Part shown: positions 8,714-17,189 of the stretch, one piece after another
How the letters are laid out: every line of letters begins with the position of its first letter
Position numbering within the stretch: the stretch's first letter is position 1
Source of the DNA: Pseudomonas sp. ANT_H4
GTDB taxonomy: Bacteria; Pseudomonadota; Gammaproteobacteria; Pseudomonadales; Pseudomonadaceae
Length of the DNA stretch: 62,630 bases
Assembly: GCF_008369295.1 (NCBI RefSeq)
Contig: NZ_VOBG01000029.1
Span: forward strand, 1-62,630
Direction of reading: 5' to 3'
Position numbers and translations under genes: made by a program
The notes under the pieces: model-generated
What the model was told of the DNA's origin: nothing
The model's input: the letters and a program-made list of their open reading frames with translations, nothing else
Databases searched by the model: none

Positions 8714-9880
8714 TCAGTTGGTAGCAGGGGCCAGGTCGGCATCGCCGCCCTGACGGAAAGTAATCAGCGTTACCAGCAGCGCCAGCACCGCGAGGGCGGC
8801 TGCGGCCAAGGGCACGCTGGTCAGGCCAAAGCCATGGGCGATGACGCTGCCGCCGACCCAGGCGCCGAGGGCGTTGCCGATGTTGAAAGCGCCGATGTTC
8901 AGGGTCGATACCAGGTTTGGCGCGGCCTTGCCGAAGGTCACCACGTTGATCTGCAGCGCCGGCACGGCGGCAAACGAAGCGGTGGCCCAGAGGAACAGGG
9001 TGATTTCAGTCGGGATCAACGCGACGCTGGTCCAGGTCAGTACGGTGGAGATCACCGCCATGCTGATAAACACGCCGATCAGGGTGGCTGCCAGGCGCTT
9101 GTCCGCCAGCTTGCCGCCGATGATGTTGCCCACGGTCAGCCCCAGGCCAATCAGCAGCAGGGTCCAGGTCACGCCTTTGGGTGACACCCCGGTGACATCA
9201 CCCAGCAGCGGTGCGACGTAGGTAAAGAGGGTGAACATCGACGCCGAAAACAGCGCGGTCATGGTCAGGGACAACCAGATGCCAGCGCCCTTGAGGGCCT
9301 TGAGTTCAGCACGCATGTCGAGTTTTTCCTCGTCACGCTTGGCTGGCAGAAAGCGGATCAGGCCGATCAGCGCGATCACACCAATTACCGTTACGGCGAA
9401 GAAGGTCGAACGCCAGCCAGCTTCCTGGCCCAGTGCGGTACCCAGCGGCACGCCGAGGACGTTGGCCAGGGTCAGGCCGGTGAACATCAGGGCCACGGCC
9501 GAGGCACGTTTGTTGGCTGGCACCAGGTTGGCCGCTACTACAGAACCGATACCAAAGAAGGCGCCGTGGCACAGTGCGGTCACGACACGGGCAAACATCA
9601 GCACGTTGTAATCACTGGCCAGGGCGCAGAGCAGGTTGCCGATGATGAAAATGCCCATCAACGCTACCAGCGCGGCTTTGCGTGGCAACTTGGCGGTAGC
9701 CAGTGCCATGAAAGGTGCGCCGATGGCCACGCCCAGGGCGTAACCGGTCACTAGCCAGCCGGCGCCGGGAATCGACACACCCAAGTCGGCCGCTACATCA
9801 GGCAGCAGGCCCATGATGACGAACTCGGTGGTGCCAATGGCGAAGGCGCTTAAGGCCAGTATGAGTAGCGAGAGAGGCAT
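8714..9880 (-). CDS. MFS transporter, AraJ/YdhP-like DHA1 family
   Basis: A 388-residue, 12-helix major facilitator beginning MPLSLLILALSAFAIGTTEF and continuing VIMGLLPDVAADLGVSIPGAGWLVTGYALG, the diagnostic start of the AraJ/YdhP drug and sugar efflux subgroup. Charged loops such as ATAKLPRKAAL follow helix 2, as in the MFS motif A position. It lies between an ArsR-type regulator and the ene-reductase, all on the minus strand with short gaps, so a three-gene operon for handling an electrophilic or toxic compound is likely. The exported compound is not known. Confidence 0.88.
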   Translation of the reverse strand: MPLSLLILALSAFAIGTTEFVIMGLLPDVAADLGVSIPGAGWLVTGYALGVAIGAPFMALATAKLPRKAALVALMGIFIIGNLLCALASDYNVLMFARVVTALCHGAFFGIGSVVAANLVPANKRASAVALMFTGLTLANVLGVPLGTALGQEAGWRSTFFAVTVIGVIALIGLIRFLPAKRDEEKLDMRAELKALKGAGIWLSLTMTALFSASMFTLFTYVAPLLGDVTGVSPKGVTWTLLLIGLGLTVGNIIGGKLADKRLAATLIGVFISMAVISTVLTWTSVALIPTEITLFLWATASFAAVPALQINVVTFGKAAPNLVSTLNIGAFNIGNALGAWVGGSVIAHGFGLTSVPLAAAALAVLALLVTLITFRQGGDADLAPATN

Positions 9881-9892
9881 TGTCGGGTCCTG

Positions 9893-10207
9893 TTACAGCG
9901 GTGGGCTGAGTTCTTCGGTGATGGCTTGGATGACGGCTTGAATCACGTCTTCATTACGTCGGAAAAAGTGCCACTGGCCGGCTTTCTGGCTGGAGATCAG
10001 TCCTGCCCGTTGCAGGGTGGCCAGGTGCGCCGAGACGGTGGACTGAGAGAGGCCGCAACGCTGGTCGATTTGCCCGGCGCAAATGCCGTACTCGTGGTTG
10101 TGCAGTTGTTCGGGGAACTGCACTTTCGGGTCTTTCAGCCAGTTGAGAATGTCTCGCCGTACTGGGTGCGCCAGGGCTTTTATTATTTCGTCGAGGTCAA
10201 TGGACAT
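9893..10207 (-). CDS. ArsR-family winged-helix regulator
   Basis: A 104-residue protein with the ArsR/SmtB fold: IIKALAHPVRRDILNWL (helix before the wing), then QRCGLSQSTVSAHLATLQRA (recognition helix) and a wing with GLISSQKAGQWHFFRRNE. It has no clear metal-binding cysteine pair in the recognition helix, so it may sense an organic or redox signal rather than a metal. It is the first gene of the ArsR-MFS-xenB set and faces an upstream region with three copies of a CGTTATA-n3-CGAT motif, its probable operator. Confidence 0.9.
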   Translation of the reverse strand: MSIDLDEIIKALAHPVRRDILNWLKDPKVQFPEQLHNHEYGICAGQIDQRCGLSQSTVSAHLATLQRAGLISSQKAGQWHFFRRNEDVIQAVIQAITEELSPPL

Positions 10208-10230
10208 GGCAGTGCTCGGGTTTTGTAAAA

Positions 10231-10330
10231 CGTTATATCGCGATTAGGCGAACTTTAAATCGTTATATTGCGATATACCAATATGATTTTGGTCTTACAG
10301 ACGACCAAATCGATATATCGGGTTATAACG
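10231..10330. promoter_or_regulatory. Three operator-like repeats upstream of the ArsR gene
   Basis: The motif CGTTATA-n3-CGAT occurs at 10231 and 10261 on the plus strand and at 10313-10330 on the minus strand (CGTTATAACCCGATATAT). The two direct copies are 30 bases apart, about three helical turns. The whole region is AT-rich against a GC-rich background. It separates the ArsR gene from the divergent acpH, so it may control either one. Confidence 0.65.
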
Positions 10331-10361
10331 ATATGTTGATGACAGTGCTAAACTGCGCAGT

Positions 10362-10937
10362 ATGAATTATCTCGCACATCTGCACCTTGGCGGCCAACTT
10401 CCTGCGCAACTGCTGGGCAGCCTCTATGGCGACTTCGTCAAAGGGCGCCTGCAAGGTCAGTTCAGCCCGCAAGTCGAGTCGGCCATTGCACTGCATCGCA
10501 GCATTGACCGGTTTACCGACAGTCATCCGCAGATAGGGGCGGCGCTGTCGCGCTTCAGCCTGACCCGGCGGCGCTACGCCGGCATCGTCCTTGACGTGTT
10601 TTTTGATCACTGCCTGGCGCGGGATTGGGCGTTGTACGCCGATCAACCCCTGGAACGCTTTACCACCGAGGTTTACCGGGTACTGGCCGCCGAACCACAA
10701 TTGCCGGGGCGGCTGGCGCAAATTGCACCGTATATGGCGGCGGATGACTGGTTGGGCTCCTACCGCGAATTTGCGGTGATGGAGCCGGTGCTTCGGGGGA
10801 TTTCCCGGCGCCTGACACGGCCCGAGGAACTGGGCCATGCCATGGAGGAGTTACGGCTGTTGTATGAGCCGTTGAGTGAGGACTTCCGGGTGTTTTATCC
10901 CCAGTTGCAGGTGTTTGCCGCAGAGCACATTGTTTAG
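10362..10937 (+). CDS. acpH: Acyl carrier protein phosphodiesterase
   Basis: AcpH removes the 4'-phosphopantetheine arm from holo-acyl carrier protein. The protein starts MNYLAHLHLGGQLPAQLLGS with GDFVKGRL, then LHRSIDRFTDSHP and VLDVFFDHCLARDW. These His/Asp-rich segments are the metal-binding signature of the family (DUF479, HD-like fold). At 191 residues it has the usual length. It is divergent from the ArsR gene, and its 3' end overlaps the 3' end of olsA by four bases, tail to tail. The start is the first ATG of the family-typical N-terminus. Confidence 0.9.
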   Translation: MNYLAHLHLGGQLPAQLLGSLYGDFVKGRLQGQFSPQVESAIALHRSIDRFTDSHPQIGAALSRFSLTRRRYAGIVLDVFFDHCLARDWALYADQPLERFTTEVYRVLAAEPQLPGRLAQIAPYMAADDWLGSYREFAVMEPVLRGISRRLTRPEELGHAMEELRLLYEPLSEDFRVFYPQLQVFAAEHIV

Positions 10938-11728
10938 GCAGCGACCAACTCCCCCGCTCGCCGTGGTTTGGCCGGTTGTACCACCTCGCCAAACAACGCC
11001 TTCTGCACCGCCTGCTGCGCCTGGAACGCCAGCGCTGCCCGTTCCTGGCCGGCACAGGCAATCGGCTTGAGCAGATGAATTTCCACATCGCCCTGGTCAT
11101 TGCCGAACAGGCGCATCAGGTGCGACAGCAAATCATCGTCGCCAATAAAGGGGGCGAGTGGATCGATATGCCCATCGCGCAGATAACGAATCGCCACTGG
11201 CTGCAGTGCCACGTCGGCATCAATGGCACTGGCCAGCAGCCGCCCATGAAAGGTGCGCAGGGCGCGGCCGTCGGTGGTGGTGCCTTCCGGGAACATCAGC
11301 AGCGGGTGCTTTTGCTCCAGATGCCGGGTCATCTGTTTACGAACCAACTGGCTGTCGCCTGAACCACGGCGGATAAACAGGCTGCCCGCTTTTGCCGCCA
11401 GCCAACCAGCCACCGGCCAGGTGCGCACTTCGGCCTTGGACAGGAACGACAGCGGCGCCACCATGCCCAGCAGCGGGATGTCGGTCCAGGACACATGGTT
11501 GCTGACCCACAGCATCGGCTGTTGCGGCAACTCACCCTGAACGGTGACACGAAAGGGTAGGGCATTACCCAGCCGCGCCATGAAAAACCGCGACCAGCGC
11601 TGACGCCGAACCATGGAGTTGGCCACCCCCAGTCGCTCGAACAGGCCAAACACGCTGGCCATCGTCAAGCCCAGCGCCACCACCAGCAGCACGCGGGCAA
11701 TCCGCCCGTACACCCGCAGCCGGCCCAT
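10934..11728 (-). CDS. olsA: Lyso-ornithine lipid O-acyltransferase OlsA
   Basis: This PlsC-family acyltransferase adds the second acyl chain to lyso-ornithine lipid made by OlsB. It has an N-terminal membrane helix, the acyltransferase motif NHVSWTDIPLLG, and the phosphate-binding motif FPEGTTTDGRALRTFHGRLL. I start at MGRLRVYGRIARVLLVV because its ATG overlaps the olsB stop by one base (TGATG), a translational-coupling junction; a longer frame reads back into olsB. At 264 residues it has a typical size. General lysophosphatidate acylation is an alternative, but the olsB neighbour favours ornithine lipid. Confidence 0.9.
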   Translation of the reverse strand: MGRLRVYGRIARVLLVVALGLTMASVFGLFERLGVANSMVRRQRWSRFFMARLGNALPFRVTVQGELPQQPMLWVSNHVSWTDIPLLGMVAPLSFLSKAEVRTWPVAGWLAAKAGSLFIRRGSGDSQLVRKQMTRHLEQKHPLLMFPEGTTTDGRALRTFHGRLLASAIDADVALQPVAIRYLRDGHIDPLAPFIGDDDLLSHLMRLFGNDQGDVEIHLLKPIACAGQERAALAFQAQQAVQKALFGEVVQPAKPRRAGELVAA

Positions 11729-12483
11729 CACATGGCGGCCTTGAAGTGGCGGGCATAACGCGGGCACAACTCGTCGCGCTTGAGCAGGATAAATACGTCG
11801 GCCACCTGAAAGTCCTCGTCCCAGCACGGTTCGCCGCAAATCTTCGCTCCCAGGCGCATATAGGCCTTGAGCAATGGCGGCATTTCAGCGATGACGTTGG
11901 ACGGTAAGTCCAGGGTTGGTAGCGGTTTTTTCGGCTCGGCCCGCAGGTGCTCGTTGCACAGATAGCGCTCGCGCAGGCGCTGCATGATCGCGTGAGCCTG
12001 GATGCCGCCGTCTTGCATCGCAATGCTCGCGCAGCCCATCAGGTAGCTGTAGCCGCCCTGGTTGAGGACTTCGGCCAACTCGCCCCAGAGCACGGCGATG
12101 GTGCCGCCGTTGCGGTAGGCCGGGTCGACACACGTGCGCCCGATTTCCAGGATCGGCCCCTGCAAGTGGCGCAGGCCGTGGAGGCTGAACTCTTCTTCAC
12201 TGTAGAACCGGCCCAAGGTGCTGGCGGCCTGGTGATCCAGCAGGCGAGTAGTGGCCACCAGTCGACCGCTGTTCAAATCCCGCACGCCGATGTGGCTGCA
12301 GTGAACATCATAGTCATCCATGTCCAGACCCAGTTCAGCGCCTTTGAGCTTGGCATTGAACTCGCCGCTGAACACGTTGAAACGCAAGGCCTGGGCTTCC
12401 TGCAACGCCTGGGCGCCGATCAGGCGTTCGGCTTGCAGACGGCGTTCATTGCCGGTGTCGCTGATGCGGGCGATCTGAGTCAT
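11728..12483 (-). CDS. olsB: L-ornithine N-alpha-acyltransferase OlsB
   Basis: OlsB transfers a 3-hydroxyacyl group from acyl carrier protein to ornithine, the first step of phosphorus-free ornithine lipid synthesis. The 251-residue protein has the GNAT-like hemolysin/OlsB pattern: ALRFNVFSGEFNAKL, DDYDVHCSHIGVRD, ILEIGRTCVDPAYRNGGTI and YLMGCASIAMQDGG. It is followed by olsA with a one-base overlap. A PhoB box lies about 95 bases upstream, which fits the known induction of these lipids under phosphate starvation in Pseudomonas. Confidence 0.93.
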   Translation of the reverse strand: MTQIARISDTGNERRLQAERLIGAQALQEAQALRFNVFSGEFNAKLKGAELGLDMDDYDVHCSHIGVRDLNSGRLVATTRLLDHQAASTLGRFYSEEEFSLHGLRHLQGPILEIGRTCVDPAYRNGGTIAVLWGELAEVLNQGGYSYLMGCASIAMQDGGIQAHAIMQRLRERYLCNEHLRAEPKKPLPTLDLPSNVIAEMPPLLKAYMRLGAKICGEPCWDEDFQVADVFILLKRDELCPRYARHFKAAM

Positions 12484-12578
12484 GGCGAGTCTCCAGGTGC
12501 CGGCCAGGGTTGCGGCCAGTCGACTTTGTTGTGCAAAGTCAGGCTATGTACCCCCGGTGTCATCTCCATGAAGTTACG

Positions 12579-12596
12579 GTGACGCTTAGATGACAG
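12579..12596 (-). promoter_or_regulatory. Pho box upstream of olsBA
   Basis: On the minus strand CTGTCAT, a four-base spacer CTAA, and GCGTCAC form the two-heptamer layout of a PhoB site. The first heptamer is a perfect consensus match; the second matches four of seven. It sits about 95 bases before the olsB start, the right place for phosphate-starvation control. I did not find an unambiguous -10 box. Confidence 0.7.
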
Positions 12597-12713
12597 GGCT
12601 CTGGCCACGATTCTGATGGGGGGCTGCCGGGAGCATTGGTATCTATGTGAATGAGTACATATCCGTTGCTGCAGCAACGGCGGCTTGGGGTTACGTCCTT
12701 TCTGCTTTTCTAT

Positions 12714-12729
12714 GAGCGAGCTTGCTCGC
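12714..12729. repeat. REP-type element
   Basis: GAGCGAGCTTGCTCGC matches the REP core found near 7544, 47411 and 59712. It lies in the long non-coding gap between olsB and the serine hydrolase. Confidence 0.75.
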
Positions 12730-12814
12730 AAAGAACCTGAGGGCTCCGAGGTGATTCAAAATGCCCGTGTCATTGTTAACAAGGGGCAGTAGATCCGTTT
12801 TTGCTTTTCGCCAC

Positions 12815-13035
12815 TCAGGTCGGCTACCAGGCCGCCGTGCTTTTGATCTTGATCTTGATCTAAGGCGCCCCGTTAACCACGATGGCAATGCCGGAGTGAA
12901 GGCATGCCGAGCCACAGCGAGGCACCAAGTGGTGGGGCAAGAGCGTTTTGCTTACTTTTGCGCTCTTTAAAAGTGAGCCGTTGTAAGAGCGCAACCTTAG
13001 GCAGCCATTACCGCAGCACGGATATACACACGGAC
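12815..13035. repeat. Pseudomonas intergenic repeat of about 200 bases
   Basis: The segment contains GTCGGCTACCAGGCCGCCGT, a CTTGATCTTGATC run, GGCGCCCCGTTAACCACGAT, AGTGGTGGGGCAAGAGCGTT and a TTACCGCAGCACGGATATAC tail. I recognise this as a long dispersed intergenic repeat common in P. fluorescens-group genomes and often mis-called as small proteins. Open frames inside it are therefore not reported as genes. Exact borders are approximate. Confidence 0.65.
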
Positions 13036-13113
13036 CCCTCACCCGGCCTGACGCAAAACCGTCATTTACCTCAGCTAGGCTCGCGGGTTCGAATGCCCCC
13101 TGAGTCCCCGTCC

Positions 13114-14205
13114 ATGTTCAAAGGCCTGTTGTGCGCCGCCCTGTTGTTCGCCGTCACGGCTCACGCCCAAACCTGGCCTATCAAAGACTGGTCCCAAAGC
13201 CCACAACTTGCCGGCCCGGCCACCCGGGCCCTCGACGACTACGCCTTCCCTCCCCGTGACGACACCACCCGCAAGGGCATCCGCACCGACGCGCTGCTGG
13301 TCATTCGTGACGGTGAAGTGATCTACGAACGTTACGCAGCGCCCACCACGACAACGACCCCGCACCTGACCTGGTCCATCAGCAAAAGCCTGATGGCCAC
13401 AGTGCTGGGCGTGGCCTATGGCGAGAACCGCTTCAAATTGACCGACCCGGCCGCGCGTTTTTACCCGCCGATGAAACAGCATCCGGCTGTGACCATGGCC
13501 GACCTGCTGCACTGGGCCTCGGGCCTGAATTGGCAGGAAGACTATGAGTACGCACCGCTGAAATCCTCGGTGGTTGCGATGCTCTACACCCGTGGCCGCG
13601 CCGACATGGCGATGTTCACCGCCGACACCGGTACCTTCAGCGCGCCGGGTCAGGCCTTCCGTTACTCCAGCGGTGACAGCAACCTGCTGTCCGCCGCATT
13701 AAAAGGCATGCTCGGCCACAAAGCCTATGTCGATTACCCGTGGACCGCGCTGTTCGATCCCTTGGGCATCCGCAACGCCACTTGGGAAAGCGACGCTGAC
13801 GAAACCTTTATCGCCTCGTCCTACGCCTACCTCACCGCACGGGACCTGGCGCGGATCGGCCTGTTGATGGCGCGCGGCGGCCGTTGGCGTGAACGCCAGT
13901 TGCTGCCCCAGGAATGGGTAGCCTTCAACCGCCAGCCCTTTGACAAGTACACGCCCGGCCAGGACGAAGCCGTTCCTGGTGGTCATTGGTGGCTCAATCG
14001 CGAAGTCCAGGGCGCCGCGAGGCCTTGGCCAGATGCTCCCGCCGATACCTTCGCGGCCCTGGGTCACTGGGGGCAGGCGCTGTACGTGATGCCCGACGAA
14101 CACCTGGTGATCGTGCGCTACGGCGACGACCGCGACGGCAGCTATCGCCATAACGAATTGCTCAAGCGTGTGCTCGCCGCCGTGGCCCAACAGGTGCAAC
14201 CATGA
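13114..14205 (+). CDS. Secreted serine hydrolase, class C beta-lactamase fold
   Basis: This is a periplasmic or secreted penicillin-binding-protein-like esterase/amidase. A signal peptide (MFKGLLCAALLFAVTAHAQ) precedes the domain. The active-site motif SxxK is seen as SISK in HLTWSISKSLMATVLG, followed by the family stretches DLLHWASGLNWQEDY, FRYSSGDSNLL, and a C-terminal LGHWGQALYVMPDEHLVIVR. Family members include 6-aminohexanoate-dimer hydrolases and EstB esterases; the substrate is not known. Two ATGs are possible (13093 and 13114). I chose the second because it starts directly at the signal peptide; neither has a strong ribosome site. The stop overlaps the next gene. Confidence 0.85.
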   Translation: MFKGLLCAALLFAVTAHAQTWPIKDWSQSPQLAGPATRALDDYAFPPRDDTTRKGIRTDALLVIRDGEVIYERYAAPTTTTTPHLTWSISKSLMATVLGVAYGENRFKLTDPAARFYPPMKQHPAVTMADLLHWASGLNWQEDYEYAPLKSSVVAMLYTRGRADMAMFTADTGTFSAPGQAFRYSSGDSNLLSAALKGMLGHKAYVDYPWTALFDPLGIRNATWESDADETFIASSYAYLTARDLARIGLLMARGGRWRERQLLPQEWVAFNRQPFDKYTPGQDEAVPGGHWWLNREVQGAARPWPDAPADTFAALGHWGQALYVMPDEHLVIVRYGDDRDGSYRHNELLKRVLAAVAQQVQP

Positions 14206-14516
14206 TCCGCCGTCGTCCGTTCAGTAGCCTGATGATCGTGCTCATGCTGGCCCTGTTGGGCTGGGTTTGGCACGAACGGGCCAACCTGCAAGCTTTCCCG
14301 GACATCATTGCGGCCTACACCGCCAAGGAGTACTGCTCCTGCCGTTATGTGCAAGGCAACCCGGCCGAGTATTGCCAGGGTTATGTAAAGCAATACGTGC
14401 CCACCAGCGCCTTCGTCGACAACACCGAAAAGCGCTTGGTCATCGTCAGCGGACTGGGCCGCACCCACAGCGCCCAATGGCTGGACGAACGCCAGGGTTG
14501 CCGACTGACACCCTGA
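14202..14516 (+). CDS. Small membrane-anchored protein linked to the serine hydrolase
   Basis: A 104-residue protein whose start overlaps the hydrolase stop by four bases (ATGA), so the two are co-translated. Residues 8-25 form a membrane helix (SLMIVLMLALLGWVW), and the rest is probably periplasmic. It contains a Cys-Ser-Cys pair (EYCSCRYVQGNPAEYCQGY) and a late cysteine (RQGCRL), suggesting disulfides or a metal site. I do not recognise a named domain. Its constant coupling to a serine hydrolase, if confirmed, would suggest a partner or substrate-presentation role. Confidence 0.75.
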   Translation: MIRRRPFSSLMIVLMLALLGWVWHERANLQAFPDIIAAYTAKEYCSCRYVQGNPAEYCQGYVKQYVPTSAFVDNTEKRLVIVSGLGRTHSAQWLDERQGCRLTP

Positions 14517-14645
14517 TGTTCCACAGGGTGGAACCACCTTTGATTGTCCTCGCGTGCCCATCGCGGTTATCTGACGGTGTGCCACGAACGCGCTGCTGCG
14601 CGCCGCGAAAAAGAACGGGAACACCCGCCTGCGAGGAGAATCACC

Positions 14646-15821
14646 ATGAGCCCACACCAGCACATTCTGGATTGGCTGAGCGATGTCGCCAGCGACCTGC
14701 ACGCCGTGCGCCAGGACATCCACGCGCACCCCGAATTGGGCTTTGAAGAAAACCGCACCTCGGCCCTCGTAGCGCAATCCCTTAGAGACTGGGGCTTTGA
14801 TGTCCACACCGGTATCGGCCAGACCGGCGTGGTCGGTGTGCTGCGCAACGGTAGCAGCTCGCGAAAACTGGGGATTCGCGCCGACATGGATGCGCTGCCG
14901 ATCATCGAAAACACCGGCGTCGCCTACAGCAGCCAACACAGCGGTTGCATGCACGCCTGCGGTCACGACGGCCACACCACCATGCTGCTGGGCGCCGCTC
15001 GTTACCTGGCCGCGACCCGTCAGTTCGACGGCACCCTGAACCTGATTTTCCAGCCCGCCGAAGAAGGCCAAGGCGGCGCCGAAGCGATGCTCGCCGACGG
15101 TTTGCTGGAGCGTTTTCCCTGCGATGCGCTGTTCGGCATGCACAACATGCCGGGCCTGCCCGCCGGCCACCTGGGCCTGCGGGCCGGGCCGATGATGGCG
15201 TCCCAGGACCTGCTGACCGTGACCCTCGAAGGCGTCGGCGGCCATGGCTCCATGCCGCATCTGACGGTGGACCCGCTGGTGGCGGCGGCCAGTATGGTCA
15301 TGGCCCTGCAGACGGTGGTGTCGCGCAATATCAATGCCCAGGAAGCTGCAGTGGTAACGGTTGGCGCCTTACAAGCGGGCCAGGCAGCCAACGTGATTCC
15401 CCAGCAAGCGGTGCTGCGCCTGAGCTTGCGGGCCCTTAACGCGCCGGTGCGCGAGCAGATGCTGGAACGGGTCAAGGCGATCATCCTGACCCAGGCCGCC
15501 AGTTTTGGCTGTACTGCACAGATCGAACACCGCCCGGCCTACCCGGTGCTGGTCAACCACCCCGAGGAAACTGAATTCGCCCGCCAGGTCGGCGTCGCCT
15601 TGCTCGGCGAAGCCGCCGTCGACGCCAACACCCCCAAACTGATGGGCAGCGAAGACTTTGCCTGGATGCTGCAACGCTGCCCCGGCAGTTACCTGTTTAT
15701 CGGCAACGGCGTGTCGCGGCCGATGGTTCACAACCCAGCCTATGACTTCAACGACGACATCCTGCTGACCGGCGCCGCCTACTGGGGCGCGCTGGCCGAG
15801 AGCTGGCTTAAGCCTGCCTGA
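14646..15821 (+). CDS. M20-family amidohydrolase (HipO/aminoacylase type)
   Basis: This metal-dependent hydrolase cleaves N-acyl amino acids or similar amides in the cytoplasm. It shows IHAHPELGFEENRTSALV, GIRADMDALPI, ACGHDGHTTMLLGAA, FQPAEEGQGGAEAMLADGLL (catalytic Glu) and LMGSEDFAWML, the ordered M20D motifs with the metal-binding His/Asp/Glu set. Length 391 residues is typical. I start at MSPHQHILDW because of a strong GAGGAG site just before it; a longer frame is open but has none. It leads a cluster with a transporter, an amidase and an IclR regulator. Confidence 0.9.
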   Translation: MSPHQHILDWLSDVASDLHAVRQDIHAHPELGFEENRTSALVAQSLRDWGFDVHTGIGQTGVVGVLRNGSSSRKLGIRADMDALPIIENTGVAYSSQHSGCMHACGHDGHTTMLLGAARYLAATRQFDGTLNLIFQPAEEGQGGAEAMLADGLLERFPCDALFGMHNMPGLPAGHLGLRAGPMMASQDLLTVTLEGVGGHGSMPHLTVDPLVAAASMVMALQTVVSRNINAQEAAVVTVGALQAGQAANVIPQQAVLRLSLRALNAPVREQMLERVKAIILTQAASFGCTAQIEHRPAYPVLVNHPEETEFARQVGVALLGEAAVDANTPKLMGSEDFAWMLQRCPGSYLFIGNGVSRPMVHNPAYDFNDDILLTGAAYWGALAESWLKPA

Positions 15822-15878
15822 CGAAACATTTTTTTCTGCCGCTGGACCTTTCCCCAACAGGTTGAATGGAGTGTTTTC

Positions 15879-17189
15879 ATGCAGACTTCAATAAAAAGTG
15901 TGTCCCGTACCCGGCAAGTGGTCGCGGCGGTGATCGGCAACGCTCTGGAATGGTACGACTTCATCGTCTACGGCTTTCTGGCCAGCATCATCGCTCGGCA
16001 GTTTTTCCCCTCTGACGATGAATACGCGTCGTTATTGATGGCCCTGGCGACCTTCGGCGTCGGCTTCTTCATGCGCCCGGTGGGTGGGGTTCTGCTGGGC
16101 ATGTATTCGGACCGCAAAGGTCGCAAGGCGGCGATGCAACTGATCATCCGCCTGATGACGGTGTCCATCGCGTTGATTGCCTTTGCGCCCAACTACGCCG
16201 CTATCGGCATGGGGGCGCCGCTGCTGATCGTCGTGGCGCGCATGCTCCAGGGTTTTGCCACGGGCGGCGAATACGCCAGTGCCACGGCGTTCCTGGTGGA
16301 AAGCGCACCGGCCCATCGCAAGGGGTTGTATGGCTCCTGGCAGTTGGTGGGGCAGTGCATGGCGGTGTTTGGCGGCGCGGCGATGGTGGCGCTGGTCACC
16401 CACTTCTTTTCTCCCGAAGCCCTCGACCTGTGGGGCTGGCGCCTGCCATTTATCTTTGGTCTGCTGATTGGCCCGGTGGGCTTGTGGATTCGCCGGCACA
16501 TGGAAGACCCCGAAGAATTTATCGAGGCGCGCAAACAGGCCCGAGGCCCGGCGCCGACGCTGATGCAAGTCATCCGTGATCACCGGCGCAGCATCCTGGT
16601 GTCCATGGGCCTGGCGTGCGGGGCGACGGTGTCGTTCTACGTGGTGCTGGTGAACATGCCGACGTTTGCCCACAAGAACCTTGGCCTGCCGCTGGATCAG
16701 GTGCTGATGGTGCAGATGTTCGCGGTGGCGCTGATGACCGTGGTCATTCCGTTGTCCGGCCTGCTCTCGGATCGGCTCGGACGTCGACCGGTATTGATGG
16801 CCTTCACCCTGGCGTTTTTTGTGATGGTCTATCCGCTGTATGTCTGGGTCGCGGCGGCGCCGTCCATCGAACGGTTGCTGGTGATGCAGGTGATGCTGTG
16901 CACGGCCATTGGCGGCTTTTTCGGCCCGGCGCCGACGGCCCTGGCCGAGCAGTTTCCCATTGAAGTGCGCTCCACCGGCGTGTCGGTGGCCTACAACGTG
17001 GCCGTGATGGTGTTTGGTGGCTTTGCGCCGCTGATCGTGACTTGGCTAAGCAAGGTCCTGGGCACTCCGGTGGCACCGGCGTTTTATGTGCTGTTCGCTT
17101 GCGTCCTGACACTGCTGGGTACTTACTGCATGCATGAGGCGCCACGGGCTTCGAGACCGGTGCCATTATCCAGTGAGGTCAAACCTTGA
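15879..17189 (+). CDS. MFS transporter, metabolite:H+ symporter (MHS) family
   Basis: A 436-residue, 12-helix permease with the MHS signature: VVAAVIGNALEWYDFIVYGF at the start, FFMRPVGGVLLGMYSDRKGRK (MFS motif A), RMLQGFATGGEYASATAFLVE and FGPAPTALAEQFPIEVRSTG. Relatives import citrate, alpha-ketoglutarate, proline/betaine or shikimate. Being between an M20 hydrolase and an amidase, it likely brings in the amide or N-acyl acid that these enzymes break down. The amidase start overlaps its stop, so the genes are coupled. Confidence 0.9.
   Translation: MQTSIKSVSRTRQVVAAVIGNALEWYDFIVYGFLASIIARQFFPSDDEYASLLMALATFGVGFFMRPVGGVLLGMYSDRKGRKAAMQLIIRLMTVSIALIAFAPNYAAIGMGAPLLIVVARMLQGFATGGEYASATAFLVESAPAHRKGLYGSWQLVGQCMAVFGGAAMVALVTHFFSPEALDLWGWRLPFIFGLLIGPVGLWIRRHMEDPEEFIEARKQARGPAPTLMQVIRDHRRSILVSMGLACGATVSFYVVLVNMPTFAHKNLGLPLDQVLMVQMFAVALMTVVIPLSGLLSDRLGRRPVLMAFTLAFFVMVYPLYVWVAAAPSIERLLVMQVMLCTAIGGFFGPAPTALAEQFPIEVRSTGVSVAYNVAVMVFGGFAPLIVTWLSKVLGTPVAPAFYVLFACVLTLLGTYCMHEAPRASRPVPLSSEVKP

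Noticed and set aside
12691..13042. Small proteins in the repeat region (for example a frame rich in SRSRSKARRPGSR)
   Set aside because: They come from a dispersed Pseudomonas repeat with a CTTGATCTTGATC run, not from a gene.
14142..15260. A 372-residue minus-strand frame opposite the M20 hydrolase
   Set aside because: It crosses three well-supported genes and has no start signal; the plus-strand M20 motifs are decisive.
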